Below, in pieces: positions 33,333 to 44,327 of a DNA stretch of 64,000 nt. Below the pieces are notes generated by a model that was not told the origin of the DNA, searched no databases, and worked only from the letters and a program-made list of their open reading frames with translations. Source of the stretch: Stenotrophomonas maltophilia (lineage in GTDB: Bacteria > Pseudomonadota > Gammaproteobacteria > Xanthomonadales > Xanthomonadaceae); NCBI RefSeq assembly GCF_002799245.1, contig NZ_NEQV01000002.1, forward strand, positions 496,001 through 560,000. The letters run 5' to 3'. Each line of letters begins with the position of its first letter. The stretch's first letter is position 1. Made by a program: the position numbers and the translations under genes.

Positions 33333-33749
33333 ATGAAGAACCAGAAGGGCTTCACCCTTATCGAACTGATGATCGTCGTTGCGATCATCGCCATCCTGGC
33401 CGCCATCGCCCTGCCGATGTACCAGGACTATGTGGCCAAGTCGCAGGTCACTGCTGGCCTGGCTGAAATCACCCCCGGCAAGACCCAGTACGAAGTTGCC
33501 TTGAACGAAGGCAAGACCTCTGTCGCCAATATTGCCGAGCTGGGTCTGAAGGACTCCGATCGCTGCACCATCACCCCGATCACCGCTCTGACCGAGACCG
33601 GCTCGGTCGAGTGCACCCTGAAGGGCAACACCAAGATCATCGGCAAGAAGATCCGCGTGGAACGCGCTGCCGACGGCACCTGGGCCTGCAAGACCGATAT
33701 CACCGCAGCGGACAAGAAGTACATCCCGAGCGGCTGCGTCACCGGCTAA
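33333..33749 (+). CDS. pilA: Type IV major pilin PilA, copy 1
   Basis: 138 residues from the ATG at 33333. It has the six-residue leader MKNQKG, cleaved by PilD before [28 protein letters not shown], the hydrophobic assembly helix with Glu5. The C-terminal globular domain has two Cys pairs: CTI..CTLKG and CKTD..SGC near the end, and the shared ADGTWAC segment. It is the RpoN-driven pilin and the only one with a clear -24/-12 element; a terminator follows its stop. Length is short relative to some pilins but normal for Xanthomonadaceae. Confidence 0.95.
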   Translation: MKNQKGFTLIELMIVVAIIAILAAIALPMYQDYVAKSQVTAGLAEITPGKTQYEVALNEGKTSVANIAELGLKDSDRCTITPITALTETGSVECTLKGNTKIIGKKIRVERAADGTWACKTDITAADKKYIPSGCVTG

Positions 33750-33770
33750 TGTGAACTGCATTGGTTGATC

Positions 33771-33800
33771 AGAGGCCCCGCTCGTCGGGGCCTCTTTTTT
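33771..33800 (+). terminator. Rho-independent terminator after pilA copy 1
   Basis: AGAGGCCCCG, loop CTCG, TCGGGGCCTCT with a T6 run, 21 bp after the stop. It separates the two pilin genes, so copy 2 needs its own promoter or readthrough. Confidence 0.92.
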
Positions 33801-33866
33801 GGGGCTTGACTGCTTGGGCAGTCAGATTCGCTGAAGCAGGTCTGGAACCATTGGGGAGTGTTCCAT

Positions 33867-34274
33867 ATGAGCCGGGAGCGCGGGTTTTCTTTGATTGAGC
33901 TGATGATCGTCGTCGCGATCATTGCGATCCTCGCGGCAATTGCATTGCCGATCTATCAGGACTATGTCGCGAGGGCGCAGTTGTCGGCAGCTTTCGCCGA
34001 CATCCGTCCGGGCAAGACGACAATTGAAACGACAGTGCAGGATAGTCGGGACAGTTCGTTGATCGACGCAACTTATGTGGGTTTGAGGCCTTCTCCGCGT
34101 TGTTCGGAAGTCTCGGCAGAGCTGGCGGCCAGTGGCGTGGCCAGCATAGGCTGTACCGTCATTGGTGGCCCGGCTGTCAATGGCAAAGACCTCATCCTCC
34201 GCCGCGCAGCCGACGGCACCTGGACCTGCGACGGCAGCGCCTTCGAGGCGCGCTATCGCCCAACCGGCTGTTGA
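33867..34274 (+). CDS. Second type IV pilin (PilA paralogue)
   Basis: 135 residues from the ATG at 33867. The leader is MSRERG, cleaved before [33 protein letters not shown]. The globular part has Cys in RCSEV, IGCTV, TCDG and PTGC, and shares [10 protein letters not shown] with copy 1. Codon use is a little less biased than in copy 1 and no -24/-12 element precedes it. It is 228 bp upstream of pilB and may be a minor or alternative pilin subunit, or a reserve copy for antigenic variation. Confidence 0.9.
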   Translation: MSRERGFSLIELMIVVAIIAILAAIALPIYQDYVARAQLSAAFADIRPGKTTIETTVQDSRDSSLIDATYVGLRPSPRCSEVSAELAASGVASIGCTVIGGPAVNGKDLILRRAADGTWTCDGSAFEARYRPTGC

Positions 34275-34498
34275 TCACACTTCGGCCTGCCAATGGGATG
34301 TTGGCGGGCCGTTGACGGGGCTATCATCCCCGGGGGAGTCAGGATCGTGCCTGCCGGGCTGGGAATGCCGGGCAAGGCAGTCATGCTGAAGGATTGGCGT
34401 CGTCGTCGGCCATCGGGTCGCGGCAGGTTCTGCTGCCCTGTGCGGCGCCCCTGGAAGGCGCGCCGCACTGCCTGACCCATGATGAGCCAAGGATCCAT

Positions 34499-36229
<1,731 letters not shown>

Positions 36230-36245
36230 GGTAACGCGGTTTTCT

Positions 36246-36308
36246 GTAGAGCCGAGCCCATGCTCGGCTCAATGCGCGAAGAGCAGCCGAGCATGGGCTC
36301 GGCTCTAC
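36246..36308. repeat. GTAG REP pair
   Basis: Facing GTAGAGCCGAGCCCATGCTC copies separated by AATGCGCGAAGAG, 16 bp after pilB. Same family as the pairs at 6563 and 20882. It could act as a transcript end for pilB. Confidence 0.85.
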
Positions 36309-36309
36309 A

Positions 36310-36695
36310 GTAGATCCACGCCATGCGTGGATGCGTGGTGCATGAGGTTGCCGGCCAGCGGCCGGCACCACCACGTTGGTGGGTAGATCCACGCCATGCG
36401 TGGATGCGTGGTGCATGAGGTTGCCGGCCAGCGGCCGGCACCACCACGTTGGTGGGTAGATCCACGCCATGCGTGGATGCGTGGTGCATGAGGTTGCCGG
36501 CCAGCGGCCGGCACCACCACGTTGGTGGGTAGATCCACGCCATGCGTGGATGCGTGGTGCATGAGGTTGCCGGCCAGCGGCCGGCACCACCACGTTGGTG
36601 GGTAGATCCACGCCATGCGTGGATGCGTGGTGCATGAGGTTGCCGGCCAGCGGCCGGCACCACCACGTTGGTGGGTAGATCCACGCCATGCGTGG
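36310..36695. repeat. Tandem array of a 73-bp REP-type unit (5 full copies plus a partial)
   Basis: Units start at 36310, 36383, 36456, 36529 and 36602, and a truncated sixth at 36675, all essentially identical. Each unit contains three palindromes: GTAGATCCACGCC..GCGTGGAT, GTTGCCGGCC..GGCCGGCAC and CCACCACGTTGGTGG. The near-identity indicates recent expansion or gene conversion. It lies between convergent pilB and pilR. Long open frames run through it on both strands as a product of the 73-bp period, and I do not treat them as genes. Confidence 0.97.
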
Positions 36696-36757
36696 AGGGC
36701 GGGGCGGCGGAGCGCCGACCAAGGCCGGCACTACCAGAGCGCATCCGCCCCGGCGGC

Positions 36758-38131
36758 TTACTCCATCCCCAGCTTCTTCAGCTTGTAGCGCAGCGCGCGG
36801 AAGGTGATGCCCAGCTGTGCGGCGGTGCGGGTCTTGTTCCAGCGGTTTTCTTCCAGCGCGCGCTGGATGGCGCTGCGCTCGAGTTGCTCGATGTACGAGG
36901 GCAGGGCGGCGCTGCCGGGCTGCAGGTCCGCCACGGCTTCGGCGGCGGCACCGCCGCCGGGCGTGCGCGGGGCATGCTGCGGCAGGCGCAGGTCGTCGGC
37001 GCCGATGCGGTCTTCTTCGGCCAGTGCCAGCGCGCGTTCCAGGATGTTCTCCAGTTCGCGCACGTTGCCGGGGAAGGCGTACTGGGCCAGTGCGTCCAGT
37101 GCCGAGGGCGCCAGCAACGGGGTCGGGCGGCCATGGCTGCGGGCCAGCCGTGCCAGTACCGACGCGGCCAGTTCCGGCAGGTCCTGGCGACGCTCGCGCA
37201 GCGGCGGCACCCTCAGTTCGATCACGTTGATGCGGTAGTAGAGGTCGTGGCGGAAGCGCCCGTCCTCGACCAGCTCGGCCAGGTCCTTGTGGGTGGCCGA
37301 GAGGATGCGCACGTCCACCGGCTCCTCGTTGGCGGCGCCGACCGCGCGCACCGACTTCTCCTGGATCGCGCGCAGCAGCTTCACCTGCATCTGCAGCGGC
37401 AGTTCGGCCACTTCGTCCAGGAACAGGGTGCCGCCATGCGCGGCCTGGAACAGCCCGGGCTTGTCGGCGTGGGCGCCGCTGAAGCTGCCCTTGCGGTGGC
37501 CGAAGAATTCGCTCTCCATCAGCTCGCCGGGAATGGCGCCGCAGTTGACCGGCACGAACGGGCCGGCCGCACGGGCGCCCTGCGCATGGATGGTGCGTGC
37601 GACCAGCTCCTTGCCCACCCCCGATTCGCCGAGGATGTAGACCGGCGCCTGGCTGCGCGCAACCTTGCCGATGGTGGTACGCAGCACGTCCATCGCCGGC
37701 GAATCGCCGAGCAGGCGCGCGCCCTGTTCGGCGCTGGGGCCGGGTGCGGGACGCTCGGTGTTGTTGAGTTCCAGTGCGTGCTTGACCAGGCCGCGCAGCA
37801 CGGCGATATCCACCGGCTTGCTGACGAAGTCGAAGGCACCGGCCTTCAGCGCTTCCACGGCCAGGTCCATGCTGCCGAAGGCGGTGATCATCGCCACCGG
37901 CGTGCGCGGGTAGTGCTGGGCGATCTCGCTGACCAGTTCGATGCCATTGCCGTCCGGCAGGCGCATGTCGGTGATGCACAGGTCGTACGGATTGCTGGCC
38001 AGCAGTTCACGCGCTTCGGCAAGGTTGGCTGCAGTACTGATGCGCAGCCCCATGCGGCCGAGCGTCAGTACCAGCAGTTCGCGGATGTCGCGTTCGTCGT
38101 CGACGACGAGGGCGCTGCGGGTTTCGTTCAT
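36758..38131 (-). CDS. pilR: NtrC-type sigma-54 activator PilR
   Basis: 457 residues. The receiver domain (1-120) has phosphoacceptor Asp55 in CITDMRLPDGNG. The AAA+ domain has Walker A GESGVGKE at 168-175 and a sigma-54-contacting GSFSGA at 215-220, a PilR-like variant of the GAFTGA loop; Walker B is GGTLFLDEVAELP. The C-terminal Fis-type helix-turn-helix is NRWNKTRTAAQLGITFRALR. Phosphorylated PilR should activate the -24/-12 promoter of pilA. It is cotranscribed with pilS, 54 bp downstream of it. Confidence 0.96.
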   Translation of the reverse strand: MNETRSALVVDDERDIRELLVLTLGRMGLRISTAANLAEARELLASNPYDLCITDMRLPDGNGIELVSEIAQHYPRTPVAMITAFGSMDLAVEALKAGAFDFVSKPVDIAVLRGLVKHALELNNTERPAPGPSAEQGARLLGDSPAMDVLRTTIGKVARSQAPVYILGESGVGKELVARTIHAQGARAAGPFVPVNCGAIPGELMESEFFGHRKGSFSGAHADKPGLFQAAHGGTLFLDEVAELPLQMQVKLLRAIQEKSVRAVGAANEEPVDVRILSATHKDLAELVEDGRFRHDLYYRINVIELRVPPLRERRQDLPELAASVLARLARSHGRPTPLLAPSALDALAQYAFPGNVRELENILERALALAEEDRIGADDLRLPQHAPRTPGGGAAAEAVADLQPGSAALPSYIEQLERSAIQRALEENRWNKTRTAAQLGITFRALRYKLKKLGME

Positions 38132-38185
38132 GGGCGGAGAAGATAAACGAGGGGGCTGGAAGCGACAAATGTTTGACGCACGGAA

Positions 38186-39799
38186 TCAGCTCGGCAGCAG
38201 TGTATGCGGGCCGGGCAGCACCAGGCGGAAGCAGGAGCCACCGGCCGGCACCGGGATGTAGTCCAGCCGCGCCTGGTTGGCCCGGCACAGCTCGCGGGCG
38301 ATATACAGGCCCAGCCCGGTGCCATGCTCGGAGGTGGTGAAGAATGGCCGGAACAACTGCGCGGCGACACTCTCGGGAATGCCGGGGCCACGATCCATCA
38401 CGTCGATCACCGCACTGCGCTCGTGCTGCGCCACGCGCAGCCGCACCCGTGCCGGTTGCTGGCCGATGCGGCCGTACTTGAGCGCGTTGTGCACCAGCAC
38501 GGTCAGCACCTGGTAGAGGTGCTTGGTGTCGACCTGGGCCAGCACCGAGGTGTCGTTGATGATCGGCTCGATGCTGTCGGTCTCCAGCGTCTGGCCCTGC
38601 TTGTACTCCAGCACGAAGCGGCGCACGAAGGCGGCCAGGTCGACGTTCTCGGGCGTGGCGCGCTCGCGCCGGGCCAGGCCCAGCACGCTTTCGACGATGC
38701 CGTTGGTGCGCTGGCACTGCTGGCGGATGATCTGCAGCAGGCGGCGGTCGCTTTCGTTGAAGCCGGTACCTTCTTCCAGCAGCTGCACCGCGTAGTTGAT
38801 CGCGGCCAGCGGATTGCGGATCTCGTGGGCGAGGCTGGCCGAGAAGCGCCCCATCGCCGACAGGGTGAGCGATTCGGCGCGGCGCGAGACCACGCTGGAA
38901 TCGTCCAGGAACACCAGGGCCAGGTCGCTGCCGGCCAGCAGGCGCGCGAAGCGGGGCTGCACTTCGGGCTGGTCGGGGTTGAGCTGCAGCGGCAGTTCGT
39001 CCTGGGCCCAGCCGTTGCGCCAGCGCTGCAGGCGGCGGGCGAGTTCGGGGGCGGCGCTGGCCAGGTCCAGGCGGCCGCTTTCGCCGCTGCCGTCGTTGTC
39101 ACCGAGCAGCATCGAGGCAGCTTCGTTGGCCAGGGTGACGCGGTTGTCGGCGTCGACCACCAGCACGCCGGTGCGCATGCGGCGGATGATCAGCTCGTTG
39201 ATCTGGAACAGGTTGGCCACTTCGTCGCCGCGCTGGTTGGCCAGCTGCTGGTTGCGGCGCGCACGGCTGCCGACCTGGTAGCTGATGAAGGCCAGCGCCA
39301 GGTAGCTGGTGGCGAACATGGCCAGTTCGGCCAGGGTGCGCGTGGGGTCGCCACCTTCCAGCAGCTTCCAGGTGTATTCGACCCCGGTGGCGAGGCTGGC
39401 GGCCAGCGCCAGGCCCAGCCCCAGGCTGAGCGGCAGCAGGGTGGCGGCGGCGGCGATGTTGAACAGCAGCGACATCGAGATGCCGGCGCTGGCACCGGGC
39501 AGGGCATGCGACAACAGGGTGGCGGCGACGATGTCCACCAGCACGCCGCTGACCACGATCGGGCGCAGCCAGCGTTCGTTGCGGCCGATCACCAGGGCCA
39601 GCAGTGACAGCACCAGGTAGATGGCGGCGACGGTGTCGGCCAGCCGCGGGTGGTGGGCTTCGCCGACCATGGCCGACAGGGGGCTGTAGAGCAGGGCGGC
39701 GATGACCGAGGCGATCAGCACCCGGTACAGCGCGAAGAAATACAGCTCGCGCCGCGGAATCGATTCGATGCGGTCGATCAATGAAGCACTGGGTGACAC
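38186..39799 (-). CDS. pilS: Pilus sensor histidine kinase PilS
   Basis: 537 residues. The N-terminus has about six hydrophobic helices (residues 20-190; ALYRVLIASVIAALLYSPL is the first). A PAS-like domain follows (about 205-320; GVLVVDADNRVTLANEAASM). The kinase core has H-box SASLAHEIRNPLAAIN, N-box VLVHNALKYG and G-boxes DRGPGIPE and GTGLGLYIAREL. In Pseudomonas PilS senses the amount of unassembled PilA in the membrane and controls PilR. It reads toward pilR and faces sucC across 405 bp. Confidence 0.95.
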   Translation of the reverse strand: MSPSASLIDRIESIPRRELYFFALYRVLIASVIAALLYSPLSAMVGEAHHPRLADTVAAIYLVLSLLALVIGRNERWLRPIVVSGVLVDIVAATLLSHALPGASAGISMSLLFNIAAAATLLPLSLGLGLALAASLATGVEYTWKLLEGGDPTRTLAELAMFATSYLALAFISYQVGSRARRNQQLANQRGDEVANLFQINELIIRRMRTGVLVVDADNRVTLANEAASMLLGDNDGSGESGRLDLASAAPELARRLQRWRNGWAQDELPLQLNPDQPEVQPRFARLLAGSDLALVFLDDSSVVSRRAESLTLSAMGRFSASLAHEIRNPLAAINYAVQLLEEGTGFNESDRRLLQIIRQQCQRTNGIVESVLGLARRERATPENVDLAAFVRRFVLEYKQGQTLETDSIEPIINDTSVLAQVDTKHLYQVLTVLVHNALKYGRIGQQPARVRLRVAQHERSAVIDVMDRGPGIPESVAAQLFRPFFTTSEHGTGLGLYIARELCRANQARLDYIPVPAGGSCFRLVLPGPHTLLPS

Positions 39800-40204
39800 G
39801 CCGGAACTCCCCTTCTGGCTGCCTGGGTCTGGAATCTGCGGCGGGCCTGCCTGGCGTCCCCTGAAGCCGGGCGGGTACGTCGCTTCGATGTGGCCCGCGG
39901 TGGAAGCCGTCGAACACGCTCGACTCTACACACCTTGGTTGACCAGTATAGGGCCCCCGGCAGGGCGCCGCCGGAGCGGCCCGGATCGCGCATTCGGCCC
40001 GGGACGGATACCGGTGGCCAGTGGGCACCCGGGCGCAACTGCCTGAATGGAGGCGGAAATCTGGCCGGGTCTGGCGTTTTGTACAGACTTCTTTGCGCCC
40101 CGGCGCTGGCTCGGCCACAATAGTGGGCCCGCCGCGGTCCATGCCGGCGCCCCGCCGGGGCCCTGAGGAATTGCGTGCGGTCGTTCCTATTCCCACGGTG
40201 ACGC
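39800..40204. other. 405-bp divergent intergenic region pilS/sucC
   Basis: No gene seen. It contains a weak GTCGA..TCGAC dyad ending in CTCTAC (39909-39929, REP remnant on the minus strand) and must hold the divergent promoters of pilS and sucC. A TTGACC at about 39937 could be a -35 element; I cannot place a clear -10. Confidence 0.45.
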
Positions 40205-41374
40205 ATGAATTTCCACGAATACCAGTCAAAACAACTGCTTGCCGAGTACGGCATCCCGGTCCCGGCCGGCAAGGTCGCTGCGACCCCGGACGAAGCGGTT
40301 GCCGCTGCCAACTCCCTGGGCCAGGGCCCCTGGATGGTCAAGGCGCAGATCCACGCTGGCGGCCGCGGCAAGGCTGGCGGCGTCAAGTTCTGCAAGACCA
40401 CCGACGACGTGAAGGCCGCTGCGGCCAAGATGCTCGGCACCAAGATGGCCACCTACCAGACCGCAGGCGTTGAACTGCCGGTCAACCTGGTGCTGGTGAC
40501 CACCGCCGGCGAGATCGTCAAGGAACTGTACCTGTCGGTGCTGGTCGACCGTGGCACCAAGACCATCACCTACATCGCCTCTTCGGAAGGCGGCGTGGAA
40601 ATCGAGCAGGTCGCTGCTGAAACCCCGGAGCTGATCCACTCGCTGAACGTCGACTTCGTCGAAGGCGTGCAGGGTTACCACGGCCGTGATTTCGGCTTCA
40701 AGTTGGGCCTGACCGCCAAGCAGGCCGGCCAGTTCGCCAGCATCATGGTGAACCTGTACCGCCTGTTCAACGAAAAGGACCTGGCCCTGGTTGAAATCAA
40801 CCCGCTGGCCATCCTGGACGACGGCAACCTGTACGCGCTGGACGGCAAGTTCGACAGCGACGACAACGCCGCGTTCCGCCAGAAGGCCCTGGTCGCCATG
40901 CGCGACAAGACCCAGGAAGATCCGACCGAAGTGATCGCTTCGGAGCTGGACATCAACTACGTCACCATGGACGGCAACATCGGCTGCATGGTGAACGGCG
41001 CCGGCCTGGCCATGGCCACCATGGACGTCATCAAGCTCAACGGCGGCGAGCCGGCGAACTTCCTGGACGTGGGCGGCGGTGCCAACAAGCAGCGCGTCAT
41101 CGAAGCGTTCAAGCTGATCCTGTCCTCGGACAAGGTTGAAGGCATCTTCGTCAACATCTTCGGCGGCATCGTCCGCTGCGACATGATTGCCGAAGGCATC
41201 ATCGCCGCCGTGAAGGAAGTGGGCGTCAAGGTTCCGGTCGTGGTGCGCCTGGAAGGCACCAACGTGGAAGAAGGCAAGCAGCTGCTGCGCGACAGCGGCA
41301 TGGCCATCATCCCGGCTGACAACATCAACGATGGCGCCAAGAAGATCGTTGAAGCTGTCAAGAACGCTGCCTGA
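40205..41374 (+). CDS. sucC: Succinyl-CoA synthetase beta subunit
   Basis: 389 residues, the family norm. With SucD it converts succinyl-CoA plus ADP or GDP to succinate plus ATP or GTP in the TCA cycle. The ATP-grasp N-terminus ([20 protein letters not shown]) carries [16 protein letters not shown], the metal site [13 protein letters not shown] is seen at about residues 195-207, and the CoA-ligase part has [17 protein letters not shown] and [12 protein letters not shown]. It is followed 20 bp later by sucD, forming an operon. Confidence 0.98.
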   Translation: MNFHEYQSKQLLAEYGIPVPAGKVAATPDEAVAAANSLGQGPWMVKAQIHAGGRGKAGGVKFCKTTDDVKAAAAKMLGTKMATYQTAGVELPVNLVLVTTAGEIVKELYLSVLVDRGTKTITYIASSEGGVEIEQVAAETPELIHSLNVDFVEGVQGYHGRDFGFKLGLTAKQAGQFASIMVNLYRLFNEKDLALVEINPLAILDDGNLYALDGKFDSDDNAAFRQKALVAMRDKTQEDPTEVIASELDINYVTMDGNIGCMVNGAGLAMATMDVIKLNGGEPANFLDVGGGANKQRVIEAFKLILSSDKVEGIFVNIFGGIVRCDMIAEGIIAAVKEVGVKVPVVVRLEGTNVEEGKQLLRDSGMAIIPADNINDGAKKIVEAVKNAA

Positions 41375-41394
41375 TTCGACACCAAGGAATTCCC

Positions 41395-42270
41395 ATGTCT
41401 GTTTTGATTAACAAGAACACCAAGGTGATCGTGCAGGGCTTCACCGGCCAGCAGGGCACCTTCCACGCCACTCAGATGATCGAGTACGGCACCCAGGTTG
41501 TTGGCGGCGTGACCCCGGGCAAGGGTGGCACCACCCACATCGACCTGCCGGTCTTCAACACCGTTGCCGACGCCGTGCAGAGCACCGGCGCCAACGCTTC
41601 GGTCATCTACGTGCCGCCGCCGTACGCGGCCGACGCGATCCTGGAAGCCGCTGCTGCCGGCATCAAGGTCATTGTCTGCATCACCGAAGGCATCCCGGTG
41701 CTGGACATGCTGCGCGTCAAGAACGTGCTGACCCGTTCGCATCCGGACACCGTGCTGATCGGGCCGAACTGCCCGGGCGTCATCACCCCGGGTGAGTGCA
41801 AGATCGGCATCATGCCGGGCCACATCCACCAGCCGGGCAAGATCGGCATCGTGTCGCGTTCGGGCACCCTGACCTATGAAGCGGTCAAGCAGACCACCGA
41901 AGTCGGCCTGGGCCAGTCCACCTGCATCGGCATCGGTGGTGACCCGATCAACGGCCTGAACTTCGTCGACTGCCTGAAGCTGTTCAACGAAGATCCGCAG
42001 ACCGAAGGCATCATCATGGTCGGCGAAATCGGCGGTGACGCTGAGGAAGCCGGCGCCGAGTACATCAAGAACCACGTGAAGAAGCCGGTCGTCGGCTTCA
42101 TCGCCGGTGCGTCGGCTCCGGCCGGCAAGCGCATGGGCCACGCGGGCGCGATCGCCTCGGGCGGCAAGGGCACCGCGGAAGGCAAGTTCGCCGCGATGGA
42201 AGCCGCTGGCGTCGTCACCGTCCGTTCGCCGGGCGACCTGGGCGCTGCCATCGCCAAGCTGGTGAAATAA
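41395..42270 (+). CDS. sucD: Succinyl-CoA synthetase alpha subunit
   Basis: 291 residues. The CoA-binding Rossmann domain starts [22 protein letters not shown]. The ligase domain has [26 protein letters not shown] and [13 protein letters not shown], and the phospho-His active site [11 protein letters not shown] (the residue in KRMGHAGAI is the phosphorylated His). It forms the alpha2beta2 enzyme with SucC. A terminator and REP repeats follow its stop. Confidence 0.98.
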   Translation: MSVLINKNTKVIVQGFTGQQGTFHATQMIEYGTQVVGGVTPGKGGTTHIDLPVFNTVADAVQSTGANASVIYVPPPYAADAILEAAAAGIKVIVCITEGIPVLDMLRVKNVLTRSHPDTVLIGPNCPGVITPGECKIGIMPGHIHQPGKIGIVSRSGTLTYEAVKQTTEVGLGQSTCIGIGGDPINGLNFVDCLKLFNEDPQTEGIIMVGEIGGDAEEAGAEYIKNHVKKPVVGFIAGASAPAGKRMGHAGAIASGGKGTAEGKFAAMEAAGVVTVRSPGDLGAAIAKLVK

Positions 42271-42283
42271 GATGGTTGCCGGC

Positions 42284-42327
42284 CTCCGGCCGGCGCGATC
42301 TGTAGAGCCGGCCGCTGGCCGGCTGCT
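42284..42327. repeat. REP-type palindromes after sucD
   Basis: GCCGGCCTCCGGCCGGC-type dyad, then GTAGAGCCGGCCGCTGGCCG and GCT. Short members of the GTAG family directly downstream of the sucCD operon. Confidence 0.7.
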
Positions 42328-42335
42328 TGAAACAG

Positions 42336-42359
42336 AAAGGCCGCCTTCGGGCGGCCTTT
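42336..42359 (+). terminator. Terminator of sucCD
   Basis: AAAGGCCGCC, loop TTCG, GGCGGCCTTT, followed by CTGCG. A stable stem 66 bp after sucD. Confidence 0.8.
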
Positions 42360-42372
42360 CTGCGTCTGGAAT

Positions 42373-42412
42373 GGGGTCAGTTCCCTTTGCGTGGCAAAAG
42401 GGATCTGACCCC
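42373..42412. repeat. GGGGTCAG-type dyad
   Basis: GGGGTCAGTTCCCTTTGC, then CAAAAGGGATCTGACCCC, imperfect. Related to the dyads at 12277 and 14593. It sits in front of the NAD synthetase gene. Confidence 0.75.
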
Positions 42413-42453
42413 GGCGTTACAATGGATGCATTGCAACCACAGGCTGGATTCCC

Positions 42454-44088
42454 ATGGCTTCGATCCGCATCGCGATGGCGCAGTTCGACTTCCCGGTCGG
42501 CGATGTCGCCGGCAACACCGAGCGCATCATCGAGATGATCGGCCAGGCGCGCGACGAGTACGGCGCCGAGCTGGTGATGTTCCCCGAGCTGGCGGTGAGC
42601 GGCTACCCGCCGGAGGACCTGCTGCTGCGCCCGGGCTTCCTGTACGAGTGCGAGCAGGCAATGGGCCGCATCGCCGCCGCCTGCCGTGGCATCACTGCCG
42701 TGGTCGGTTGGCCGCAGGCAGCCGGCGCGGTGGTCTACAACGCCGCCAGCGTGCTGCGTGACGGCCTGGTCGAGCAGACCTACCGCAAGCGCGAGCTGCC
42801 CAATTACGCGGTGTTTGACGAGCGCCGCTACTTCGATGTTGATCCCGATGGCGGCAGCTGCGTGTTCGAGGTCAATGGCATTCCGGTCGGCCTGCTGATC
42901 TGCGAGGACCTGTGGTTCGCCGAGCCGCTGGCCGACACCATGCGCGCCGGTGCGCAGCTGGTGGTGGTGCCGAATGCTTCGCCCTACGAGCGCGGCAAGC
43001 ATGCCCAGCGTGACGCCGTGCTTGCCGCACGTACCCGCGAGAGCGGGGCGGCGATTGCCTACCTCAACGTGGTGGGCGGCCAGGACGCGCTGGTGTTCGA
43101 TGGCGCGTCGGTGGTGGCCGACGGTGACGGCACGGTGCACCCGGCCGCCGCCGCCTTTGTCGACCAGTGGCTGGTGGTGGAGTACGACGGCGGCAGCCGC
43201 CGCTTCATGCCGCACGTGTGGATGGACGACGGCGACGAGAGCATGGATGCGCTGGCCTGGCGTGCGGTGACCCGTGGCATCCAGGACTATTGCCGCAAGA
43301 ACGGCTTCAGGAAGGTGTGGCTGGGCCTGTCCGGCGGCATCGACTCGGCGATCGTGCTGGCCATGGCGGTGGACGCGATGGGGGCGGAGAACGTGACCGC
43401 AGTGCGCTTGCCCTCGCGCTACACCGCGGGCCTGTCCAACGATCTGGCGGCCGAGCAGTGCCAGGCGCTGGGCGTGAAGCTGGAGGCGGTGTCGATCGAG
43501 CCGGCGTTCAAGGGCCTGATGGAAGCCTTGGCGCCGATGTTCGAAGGCACCACGCCGGACGTGACCGAAGAGAACCTGCAGTCGCGCAGCCGTGGCGTGA
43601 TCCTGATGGCACTGGCCAACAAGTTCGGCGGCCTGCTGCTGACCACCGGCAACAAGAGCGAGTACGCGGTCGGCTACGCCACGATCTACGGCGACATGTG
43701 CGGTGGCTATGCGCCGCTGAAGGACCTGTACAAGACCGAAGTGTTCGGGCTGTCGAAGTGGCGCAACACCGTGGGCGGTGCACCGGTGATCCCGCCGGCG
43801 GTGATCAGCCGCCCGCCGTCGGCCGAGCTGCGCGAGAACCAGCTGGACCAGGACTCGCTGCCGGCCTATGACGTGCTGGATGGCATCCTGTACCGCTACA
43901 TCGACCAGGAGCAGTCGCGCGGGGAAATTGTCGCCGCTGGCTATGACGCGACCGTAGTCGACCGCGTGCTGCGCCTGGTGCGCATCAGCGAGTGGAAGCG
44001 GCACCAGGCCGCGCCGGGGCCGAAGGTGTCGCGTCGCGCCTTCGGGCGCGAGCGTCGCTATCCGATCAGCAACGGTTACAAGGGCTGA
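42454..44088 (+). CDS. nadE: Glutamine-dependent NAD+ synthetase
   Basis: 544 residues. It makes NAD from deamido-NAD, ATP and glutamine. The N-terminal nitrilase-type glutaminase (1-250) has its triad: Glu45 in VMFPELAVSGYPPEDL, Lys112 in YRKRELPNY and Cys150 in LLICEDLWFAEP. An ammonia channel links to the C-terminal synthetase with the PP-loop SGGIDS at 293-298, followed by TGNKSEYAVGYATIYGDM, the NaAD-binding region. The C-terminal PISNGYKG is typical. It stands alone between sucD and an unknown gene. Confidence 0.97.
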   Translation: MASIRIAMAQFDFPVGDVAGNTERIIEMIGQARDEYGAELVMFPELAVSGYPPEDLLLRPGFLYECEQAMGRIAAACRGITAVVGWPQAAGAVVYNAASVLRDGLVEQTYRKRELPNYAVFDERRYFDVDPDGGSCVFEVNGIPVGLLICEDLWFAEPLADTMRAGAQLVVVPNASPYERGKHAQRDAVLAARTRESGAAIAYLNVVGGQDALVFDGASVVADGDGTVHPAAAAFVDQWLVVEYDGGSRRFMPHVWMDDGDESMDALAWRAVTRGIQDYCRKNGFRKVWLGLSGGIDSAIVLAMAVDAMGAENVTAVRLPSRYTAGLSNDLAAEQCQALGVKLEAVSIEPAFKGLMEALAPMFEGTTPDVTEENLQSRSRGVILMALANKFGGLLLTTGNKSEYAVGYATIYGDMCGGYAPLKDLYKTEVFGLSKWRNTVGGAPVIPPAVISRPPSAELRENQLDQDSLPAYDVLDGILYRYIDQEQSRGEIVAAGYDATVVDRVLRLVRISEWKRHQAAPGPKVSRRAFGRERRYPISNGYKG

Positions 44089-44327
44089 GCGCGGTGTGCC
44101 TGGGCGGGTCGCGCCGCAGGCACGCGCTGCATGAGGGTTTATTGAAAGCCGCCGCCACGATGAGGCACTAGCCTGCGGGGTGCTCATGAGGCTGAAGGAC
44201 GGGACCGCCGCGGGCGGCCCCCGCCAGTGCCCATGAGCGAGCCCGCAGGCTGTTGGAGGCAAGGCACGCCGCTGCCCGTTCGACCGCCAGCCTTGGGCTG
44301 ACCTGTCATTGCAGCAACGGAGTACCT

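Noticed and set aside
33796..33820. Second sigma-54 promoter in front of the second pilin gene
   Set aside because: GG and GC are 8-9 bp apart in TTGGGGCTTGACTGCTT, not the required 10, and it overlaps the terminator.
36310..36695. CRISPR-like array
   Set aside because: Units are contiguous 73-bp tandem copies without unique spacers, and no cas genes are present.
40957..44262. 1101-codon minus-strand frame across sucC, sucD and nadE
   Set aside because: Covers three well-recognised plus-strand genes, and its His/Arg/Ala-rich translation has no conserved motif.
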